Source: Caulobacteraceae bacterium (GTDB lineage Bacteria; Pseudomonadota; Alphaproteobacteria; Caulobacterales; Caulobacteraceae). Taken from it: a stretch of 46,290 nucleotides of DNA. Location of the stretch: contig JARLIQ010000069.1 in assembly GCA_031291645.1 (NCBI GenBank), forward strand, positions 1-46,290. Direction: 5' to 3'. Below the pieces are notes generated by a model that was given only the letters and a program-made list of their open reading frames with translations, made no database searches and was not told where the DNA came from. Each line of letters begins with the position of its first letter. Positions within the stretch are counted from its first letter, which is position 1. Below are positions 40,913 through 46,290 of the stretch, piece after piece. Both the position numbers and the translations under genes were made by a program.

Positions 40913-41707
40913 TCAGTCGTCGGCGTGAGGCAGGCACAGGGGCCGGGCGGAATCGGCCTGGATGAACTCGACGATCTCGGTCACCTCGGGCGAGCCGGCG
41001 AACACCCGCGCCACGTCCTCGACCCGCTCCTGGAAGGTGCCTTCGTCGGCGAACAGCAGGCGGTAGGCGGCGCGCAGGTCGTTGATCACCTCGCGGCTGA
41101 AGCCGCGGCGCTTCAGGCCGACCAGGTTCAGGCCTTCCAGGTGGGCGTGGTTGCCCCAGACCGAGCCGAACGGGATGACGTCCTTGGTCACCGCCGCCAG
41201 GCCGCCGACGATGACGTGCCGGCCGATGCGGCTGTACTGGTGCACGGCGGCCAGGCCGCCGATGATGGCGAACTCGTCGACCGACACGTGGCCGCCGAGG
41301 GTGGCGGCGTGGTTCAGCACCACATTGTCGCCGACGATGCAGTCGTGGGCCACATGCGACTGGGCCATGAAGAAGCTCGACGAGCCCACCGTGGTCACGC
41401 CGCGGCCGGTGGGCGTGCCGGTGTGCATGGTGACGTATTCGCGGATGGTGTTGCCGTCGCCGATGACCAGCCGCGTGGGCTCGCCCTTGTAGGCCACGTG
41501 CTGCGGCGGCCCGCCCAGGCTGGCGAAGGGGTGGACGACGTTGCCTTCGCCCAGTTCGGTGATGCCTTCGATCACCACGTGCGACAGCAGCCGCGTGCCG
41601 GCGCCCAGCGTCACCGTCTCGCCGACGATGCAGTAGGGCCCGACCTCGACGTCGTCGGCCAGGACGGCGCCGTCGGCGACGATCGCCGTGGGATGGATGC
41701 GGCTCAT
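40913..41707 (-). CDS. lpxA: UDP-N-acetylglucosamine acyltransferase
   Basis: The product is 264 residues from ATG 41707 ([20 protein letters not shown]). It is a left-handed beta-helix of hexapeptide repeats, with the catalytic histidine region in [18 protein letters not shown] and a C-terminal helical domain ([28 protein letters not shown]). It performs the first acylation of lipid A synthesis on the O3 of UDP-GlcNAc. The start overlaps the fabZ stop (ATGA). The acyl chain length it prefers cannot be read with confidence. Confidence 0.98.
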   Translation of the reverse strand: MSRIHPTAIVADGAVLADDVEVGPYCIVGETVTLGAGTRLLSHVVIEGITELGEGNVVHPFASLGGPPQHVAYKGEPTRLVIGDGNTIREYVTMHTGTPTGRGVTTVGSSSFFMAQSHVAHDCIVGDNVVLNHAATLGGHVSVDEFAIIGGLAAVHQYSRIGRHVIVGGLAAVTKDVIPFGSVWGNHAHLEGLNLVGLKRRGFSREVINDLRAAYRLLFADEGTFQERVEDVARVFAGSPEVTEIVEFIQADSARPLCLPHADD

Positions 41708-42180
41708 GCGGGGGTCTCCACGACCATGGCGGCGAATTCGACCTCGGCGGCGACCTTCTCGCCGACCAGGGCCTTGCCGCGGAACTTGAACACGTCCCCC
41801 CTCGCCCGCAGCACCTCCACGGGCATTCTCAGCATGTCGCCCGGACGCACCGGATGGCGGAACCGGCAATTGTCGAGCGAGATGAACAGGATGGTCTTGC
41901 CGCTGACGTCCGCGTCCAGCGACTTGGACATCAGCACGGCGCCGGTCTGGGCGATCGCCTCGACGATCAGCACCCCGGGCATGACCGGATAGGACGGGAA
42001 GTGGCCGACGAAGAACGGCTCGTTCACCGTCACGCCCTTGATGCCGACGATCGACTGGTGCGGGCGATAGTCCTCGGCGCGGTCGACCAGCAGGAAGGGA
42101 TAGCGATGCGGGATCCGCTGGAGGATCTCGGTGATGTCGATCGCCGTGGTCTCCGGCGCCTCGGAACTGGTCTTGCTCAT
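41704..42180 (-). CDS. fabZ: 3-hydroxyacyl-ACP dehydratase FabZ
   Basis: This is a 158-residue hot-dog-fold dehydratase from ATG 42180. The catalytic His is in [21 protein letters not shown], with the conserved acidic residue at the Glu of [18 protein letters not shown] is the classic N-terminal motif. It dehydrates 3-hydroxyacyl-ACP in fatty-acid elongation and competes with LpxA/LpxD for the same acyl-ACP pool, which explains its place in the operon. It overlaps both lpxD (upstream) and lpxA (downstream) by ATGA. Confidence 0.98.
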   Translation of the reverse strand: MSKTSSEAPETTAIDITEILQRIPHRYPFLLVDRAEDYRPHQSIVGIKGVTVNEPFFVGHFPSYPVMPGVLIVEAIAQTGAVLMSKSLDADVSGKTILFISLDNCRFRHPVRPGDMLRMPVEVLRARGDVFKFRGKALVGEKVAAEVEFAAMVVETPA

Positions 42181-43202
42181 TGCCCCCCGCCCTGGCCGCC
42201 CCGGCCCTGGCTGACCTTGTTCAGCCAGGCGACCTGACGGAACCATTGGCGGCCCGGCACGGCGGGAATCCCGCCCCAGGTCTCGCCGGCTGGAATATCG
42301 TGCATCAGGCCCGCCGCGGCCATCACCTGGGCGCCGTCGCCGATGTTCAGGTGGTCGGCGACGCCCGCGCGACCGCCGAAGCGGACGCCGTCGCCGATCG
42401 TGGTGCTGCCCGAGATCCCGGTGTGGGCCGCCAGCACGCAGCTGCGCCCGATCCGCACGTTGTGGCCGACCTGGACCAGGTTGTCGATCTTGGTGTTCTC
42501 GCCGATCACCGTGTCGTCGTAGGCCCCGCGGTCAACGCAGCTGTTGGCGCCGACGCTGACGCCGTCCTGCAGGATCACCCGGCCGAGCTGGGGCGTGTCG
42601 ATCGCCCCGCCCCGGCCGCCGGCGACGCCGAAGCCGGCCTCCCCGATCACCGCCCCGGCCAGGATACGCACCCGATCGCCCACCAGGGCGAAGCCGACGA
42701 CGGCGCCGGGGCCGATATGGCATTGCCGGCCGATGGCGACGCCCGCGCCGATCACCGCGTGCGGGCCGACGTAGGTCCCGCGCCCGATGCTGGCGCCCGG
42801 GCCGATCACCGCCCCCGGCGCGAGGGTCACGTCCTCCTCCAGCGTCGCGGTCGGATGGACCGCGGGGCCGGCGGGAATGGTCCGCGGCCGGTGCAGACGC
42901 GCGGCGGCGTAGGTGTAGGCCACCTGAGGCTCGGGCGTGATCAGCCGGACGACGCCTTCGGGCGCGCGGTCGGCCTGGGCGGGCGCCAGGAAGCAGGCGG
43001 CCGCCCGCGTCGCCGCCAGGTCGGCGGCGTAGCGGCGGTCGGCGAAGAAACTGATCTGGTCCGGTCCAGCGCGCTCGAGCGGCGCGACGGCGGCGATCGC
43101 CAGGTCGGCCCTGGCCGAATCCGCCAGGGTCGCCCCCGTCAGCTCGGCCAGTTCCCGCAACGACACCGGACCCAGATCCTCAAAGAAGCGCAGGTCCGGC
43201 AT
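42177..43202 (-). CDS. lpxD: UDP-3-O-(3-hydroxyacyl)glucosamine N-acyltransferase
   Basis: The product is 341 residues. An N-terminal uridine-binding domain (about residues 1-100) precedes a long left-handed beta-helix (about 105-300) with repeated I/V-G-x-x-x-x-I/V turns. The catalytic histidine falls in [25 protein letters not shown] short C-terminal helix contains [11 protein letters not shown]. It adds the second acyl chain in lipid A synthesis. It begins the lpx part of the operon, separated from ompH by 147 bp filled with mosaic repeats. Confidence 0.98.
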   Translation of the reverse strand: MPDLRFFEDLGPVSLRELAELTGATLADSARADLAIAAVAPLERAGPDQISFFADRRYAADLAATRAAACFLAPAQADRAPEGVVRLITPEPQVAYTYAAARLHRPRTIPAGPAVHPTATLEEDVTLAPGAVIGPGASIGRGTYVGPHAVIGAGVAIGRQCHIGPGAVVGFALVGDRVRILAGAVIGEAGFGVAGGRGGAIDTPQLGRVILQDGVSVGANSCVDRGAYDDTVIGENTKIDNLVQVGHNVRIGRSCVLAAHTGISGSTTIGDGVRFGGRAGVADHLNIGDGAQVMAAAGLMHDIPAGETWGGIPAVPGRQWFRQVAWLNKVSQGRGGQGGGQ

Positions 43203-43212
43203 GACCTCCCCT

Positions 43213-43335
43213 CAGCTAGATCACGATGATTTTGGATTGATTCAATCCAAAACCATAAACGTGATCGATTCTAAAGCGTTAGAGCGGGTTGCGGGCGGAA
43301 AACCGCTTCGCACTTTTCCGTAGGCCCGCTCTATA
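43213..43335. repeat. Mosaic palindromic repeats between ompH and lpxD
   Basis: Two nested hairpins lie side by side. The first has outer arms GATCACG (43219-43225) / CGTGATC (43260-43266) and inner arms TTTTGGATTGA / TCAATCCAAAA (43230-43252). The second has outer arms TAGAGCGGG (43280-43288) / CCCGCTCTA (43325-43333) and inner arms CGGAAAA / TTTTCCG (43296-43320). The cores resemble intergenic mosaic repeats widespread in alphaproteobacterial genomes. It also contains GATTC (GANTC) sites. Confidence 0.85.
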
Positions 43336-43349
43336 GGCCGCCGATCCGC

Positions 43350-43970
43350 CTATTGGGCCGGCGGGCCGGCCGTGGTGTCCAGGTGCTCGCGGTCGAAGGC
43401 GAACTGCTGGATCTTGCCGTCGAGGCGCTGGACCACGGTCGGGCTGATGTCCATCGCCGGCGAGGCGACGACGACGGCCGCGCCGTTCAGCAGGATCGAG
43501 CAGTTCCGCTCGGCGATGACCTGCCGCACGATCGGCTCGGCCTGCTGGCCGACGACGTTGAACGCCTTGTCCTGCGTCGCCTGCAGTTCGCGCTGGCGGA
43601 GCTGGGCCTTGCGCTGCAGTTCGCGGTCGCGGATCTGGATGGCGGCGGCCTTCTGGTCGTACTGGTCGGCCGACAGGCTGGAGCGCTGGGCGTCGAGCGC
43701 CTTGGCGTCGGTCTGCAGGGCCGTGCCTTCGCTGTTCAGTTCGGCGTCGACCTGGGCCTTGAGCTGGCCAAGGCGGGTGATCACGAACTTGCCGACGGCC
43801 GAGCCGCCCAGCACCGCGTCGTTGGACAGCACGCACATGCCGGGGATGGCCGGACCGGTCACCACCGGCGCCGCGGCCGGGGCGGCCGCGGTGGCGGCCG
43901 ACGCCGCCGTGGCCGCGAACGCGGCGCAGGCCGCGACGGCGGCTGCGGCGGCGTAAGTCTTGATTTGCAT
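43350..43970 (-). CDS. OmpH/Skp-family periplasmic chaperone
   Basis: The product is 206 residues. It starts with an Ala-rich signal peptide (about residues 1-25), then a short linker and the Skp-like start VLSNDAVLGGSAVGKFV. A long helical region rich in Gln, Glu, Lys and Arg follows (about 70-150, coiled coil of the tentacles), and then the returning strand CSILLNGAAVVVASPAMDISPTVVQRLD. Skp captures unfolded outer-membrane proteins. It lies 5 nt after bamA, the classic pairing. The mature N-terminus has two Ala-rich low-complexity patches. Confidence 0.93.
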   Translation of the reverse strand: MQIKTYAAAAAVAACAAFAATAASAATAAAPAAAPVVTGPAIPGMCVLSNDAVLGGSAVGKFVITRLGQLKAQVDAELNSEGTALQTDAKALDAQRSSLSADQYDQKAAAIQIRDRELQRKAQLRQRELQATQDKAFNVVGQQAEPIVRQVIAERNCSILLNGAAVVVASPAMDISPTVVQRLDGKIQQFAFDREHLDTTAGPPAQ

Positions 43971-43975
43971 GGGAT

Positions 43976-46290
43976 TTAGAACCTGGTTGAGGTGGTGAAG
44001 TTGAAGACTTGGGTCTTGTCGTACGAGCTCTTGAGGAAGGGCTCGGCGAGGTCGATTTCGATCGGACCCAGCGGCGACTTCCAGAAGACGCTAATCCCGG
44101 CGGAGGCCCGCAAGCTCAGATCGTCCTTGATGGTCGAAATGATCGCGTGGGTCGTCGGGTTACGCTTCGCCGCATTGTCCACCATGCCCGCGGTGCCGAA
44201 CTGCAGGAAGGCGGCGGTCTTGATGCCGTACTGCTCGGGCAGGCCGTCGGGGAAGGTCTGCTCCAGGGTGCCGATGGCGTACAGCTTGGCGCCCAGCGCC
44301 TGGTCGTAGGTCGGGTTGGTGTCCCGCGGGCCGAGACCGGCGATCCGGAAGCCGTAGAAGGTGTTGCCGCCTTCGAAGAAGCGGTCGTTGAGGCGCACGT
44401 AGTCGCCGCCCCAGCCGTTGATGTAGCCGGCCGAACCCGTGGCGCTGAAGATCCAGCTCGGGCTGAAGCCGTGGTACCAGCCGCCCTCGGCGACGGTCTT
44501 GACGTACTTCACGTTGCCGCCGAGGCCCGCGAAATCCTGCGACAGCTGGGCGTAGAAGCCGCGGGTGGGGTTCCGCGGGTCGTTCCGCCGGTCCCAACGC
44601 AGGGTGTAGCCCGGCGCCGAGGTCAGGGTCGAACCCACCTGGTCGCAGATCACCGGCGACAGCGTCGGCGGATCGCCGCACTCGGACGCGGCGACCACCA
44701 CCTGGTCGGTGTGCAGCGAGTAGCGGGCCTGAAGGGTCAGGTACTGGCTGAGCGGGAAGCCGACGCGGATGTCGCCGCCGGTCGACCGGCTCTCGTAGCC
44801 CGCATACGAGGTGAAGTCGTAGCGGAAGCTGTAGAGGTCCCAGCCGGCGCTGAGGTTGCGGTTCATGAACTTCGGCTCGGTGAAGGCCAGGTTGACCTGC
44901 TGGCGCAGCGAACCGATCGAGACCTCGGCCCGCACGTCCTCGCCGCGGCCGCCGAAGTCGCGTTCCGAAATGCCGATGTCGGTGACCAGCCGGTCGGTCG
45001 AGCTGTAGCCGGCGCTGAACGACAGCTCGCCCGTGGGCTGTTCGGAGACCCTGACCTGCAGGTTGGTGCGGTCGGGCGCGTCGCCCGGCACCTGCTGGAT
45101 GTCGACGTCCTTGAAGAAGCCGAGCGCCTTGACCTGCAGCTTGGAGCGGTCGACCAGCACGCGGTTGTAGGCGTCGCCCTCGGTCAGCAGCAACTCGCGC
45201 CGGATCACGTAGTCCAGGGTGCGGGTGTTGCCGACGATGTCGATCCGCCCGACGTAGACGCGCGGGCCTTCCTTGACGTCGAAGGAGACGTCGACGGTAT
45301 GGGTCTGGCGGTTGGCGGTATAGCGCGGCACCACGTCGACGAAGGCGAAGCCGGCCGCGCCCGCGGCGAAGGTCAGGGCGTCGGTGGCCTGCTCGATCTT
45401 TTCGTCCTGGTACAGCTGGCCGGTGTGAATCGGCAGCAGCTGGCGCAGCACCGCGCCGTTCAGCTTCTTCAGCGCGGTGTTCACCGTCAGCTTGCCGAAC
45501 TTGTACTGCTCGCCTTCGTCTAGTGTGTAGGTGATGGCGAAGCCGTTCTTGTCCGGCGCCAGCTCGGCCACGGTGTTGGCGATTCGGAAGTCGTAGAAGC
45601 CGTGGTTGCGGTAGAACTTGCGCAGCTGTTCCTGGTCGTAGTCCAGCCGGTCCGGGTCGTAGTTGTCGTTGCTCGACAGGAACCGGTAGATTCGGCTTTC
45701 CTTGGTGACGATGATCCCGCGCAGGTCATTGTCCGAGAAGCGACGGTTGCCGAGGAAATTGATCCGCATCACCCCGCTCTTGGGGCCTTCGTTGATCTCG
45801 AAGATCAGGTCGATGCGCTTTTGCGGCAGCTGGACGATCTGGGGGGTGACGGTGACCGAGATGCGGCCCGACCGGCGGTAGAGTTCGACGATGCGCTGGA
45901 CGTCGCTCTCCACCTTGCCCTTGGTGAAGATGCCGCGCGGCCGCACCTGGACCTCGTCGCGCAGCTTGTCGTCCTTCATGTTGTCGTTCCCCTCGAACAC
46001 CACCTGATTGATGATCGGGTTCTCGATGACGCGGACGATGAGGTCGCCGCCCTGGAGTTCGATGGCGACGTCCTGGAACAGGTCGGTCCTGAACAGGGTC
46101 TTGATCGCAAGGTCGATCTGCTGCGGGCCGACGGTGTCGCCCGGCTGGATCGGCAGGTAGGAGACGATCGTCTCCGTCTCGATCCGCTCGTTGCCCTGCA
46201 CCAGCACGCGCTGCACCACCCCGCTCTGGGGCGCCGGCGCGGCGGCGGGCGGCGGGCCCGCGGGCGGCTGAGTGGCCGGCGGCTGGGCGG
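43976..46290 (-). CDS. bamA: Outer membrane protein assembly factor BamA (N-terminus outside the window)
   Basis: The frame is open to the window edge, so the signal peptide is missing. The visible part begins with a Pro/Ala-rich stretch (residues encoded by about 46220-46290). Five POTRA domains follow, beginning at VQRVLVQGNERIETETI, and then the Omp85 barrel from about SFSAGYSSTDRLV to the C-terminal FNFTTSTRF. GGNTFYGFRIAGLGPRD carries the RIAGLG element corresponding to the conserved (V/I)RG(F/Y)-type lid-lock loop, here in variant form. Two cysteines (ECGDPPTLSPVICDQ) lie in a predicted surface loop and may form a disulfide. BamA inserts beta-barrels into the outer membrane. ompH follows 5 nt downstream. 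Confidence 0.97.
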   Translation of the reverse strand, partial: AQPPATQPPAGPPPAAAPAPQSGVVQRVLVQGNERIETETIVSYLPIQPGDTVGPQQIDLAIKTLFRTDLFQDVAIELQGGDLIVRVIENPIINQVVFEGNDNMKDDKLRDEVQVRPRGIFTKGKVESDVQRIVELYRRSGRISVTVTPQIVQLPQKRIDLIFEINEGPKSGVMRINFLGNRRFSDNDLRGIIVTKESRIYRFLSSNDNYDPDRLDYDQEQLRKFYRNHGFYDFRIANTVAELAPDKNGFAITYTLDEGEQYKFGKLTVNTALKKLNGAVLRQLLPIHTGQLYQDEKIEQATDALTFAAGAAGFAFVDVVPRYTANRQTHTVDVSFDVKEGPRVYVGRIDIVGNTRTLDYVIRRELLLTEGDAYNRVLVDRSKLQVKALGFFKDVDIQQVPGDAPDRTNLQVRVSEQPTGELSFSAGYSSTDRLVTDIGISERDFGGRGEDVRAEVSIGSLRQQVNLAFTEPKFMNRNLSAGWDLYSFRYDFTSYAGYESRSTGGDIRVGFPLSQYLTLQARYSLHTDQVVVAASECGDPPTLSPVICDQVGSTLTSAPGYTLRWDRRNDPRNPTRGFYAQLSQDFAGLGGNVKYVKTVAEGGWYHGFSPSWIFSATGSAGYINGWGGDYVRLNDRFFEGGNTFYGFRIAGLGPRDTNPTYDQALGAKLYAIGTLEQTFPDGLPEQYGIKTAAFLQFGTAGMVDNAAKRNPTTHAIISTIKDDLSLRASAGISVFWKSPLGPIEIDLAEPFLKSSYDKTQVFNFTTSTRF

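Overview
The window is a high-GC, gene-dense alphaproteobacterial chromosome segment, most like Caulobacterales (Caulobacter/Phenylobacterium). The evidence is gene order plus several signals. The gene order includes ftsB-pdhABC-lpd, lipA-COQ10-cinA-ispDF, lexA-comEC-gltX-gltA and bamA-ompH-lpxD-fabZ-lpxA-lpxI-lpxB. The signals are an alphaproteobacterial SOS box (GAAC-N7-GAAC) at lexA, Caulobacter-like GCTANAWC -10 elements, and GANTC sites upstream of ftsB. No rRNA, tRNA, CRISPR array, insertion sequence or prophage was recognised. Most of the window is core metabolism and envelope biogenesis.

Layout. 1-2084: end of ispDF, cinA, and a minus-strand lipA-COQ10/RatA pair. 2163-6256: a plus-strand accessory block with a degenerate alpha/beta-hydrolase lipoprotein, an Aas-like acyl-activating enzyme, a DUF2946-like protein and a Cys-rich beta-barrel-like protein. 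6363-13257: a minus-strand run of lpd, pdhC, pdhB, pdhA, ftsB and eno. The four pyruvate dehydrogenase genes are tightly coupled, and the pdhC linker carries an in-frame palindromic DNA repeat. 13402-18613: an enoyl-CoA hydratase, rpmF, pyrG, secG, a GNAT acetyltransferase and tpiA, with two dispersed-repeat regions around rpmF. 18882-22351: a PpiD-like periplasmic foldase translationally coupled to trpE. 22501-30525: a GT9 glycosyltransferase and a complete five-gene ABC-2/HlyD/TolC efflux cassette, lying between trpE and trpGDC. 30682-36135: trpG-trpD-trpC, SOS-autoregulated lexA, and comEC on the opposite strand. 36092-38883: gltX and gltA. 38891-46290: the minus-strand envelope operon, running bamA (N-terminus outside the window), ompH/skp, lpxD, fabZ, lpxA, lpxI, lpxB.

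How the genes work together. PdhA/PdhB/PdhC/Lpd form the pyruvate dehydrogenase complex, and LipA makes the lipoyl cofactor used by the lipoyl domains on PdhB and PdhC. Eno and TpiA feed pyruvate in, and GltA takes acetyl-CoA into the TCA cycle. TrpE+TrpG, TrpD and TrpC carry out the early and middle steps of tryptophan synthesis. LpxA/D/I/B and FabZ make lipid A and fatty-acyl precursors, while BamA, OmpH and the PpiD-like protein handle outer-membrane protein folding.

I did not find an obviously new multi-gene system. The best candidates for something undescribed are: the pseudo-lysophospholipase lipoprotein beside the Aas-like enzyme; the DUF2946/Cys-rich barrel pair; the palindromic repeat turned into coding sequence in pdhC; the GANTC-containing inverted repeat at ftsB; and tandem 9-mers with an overlapping upstream ORF in front of trpG.
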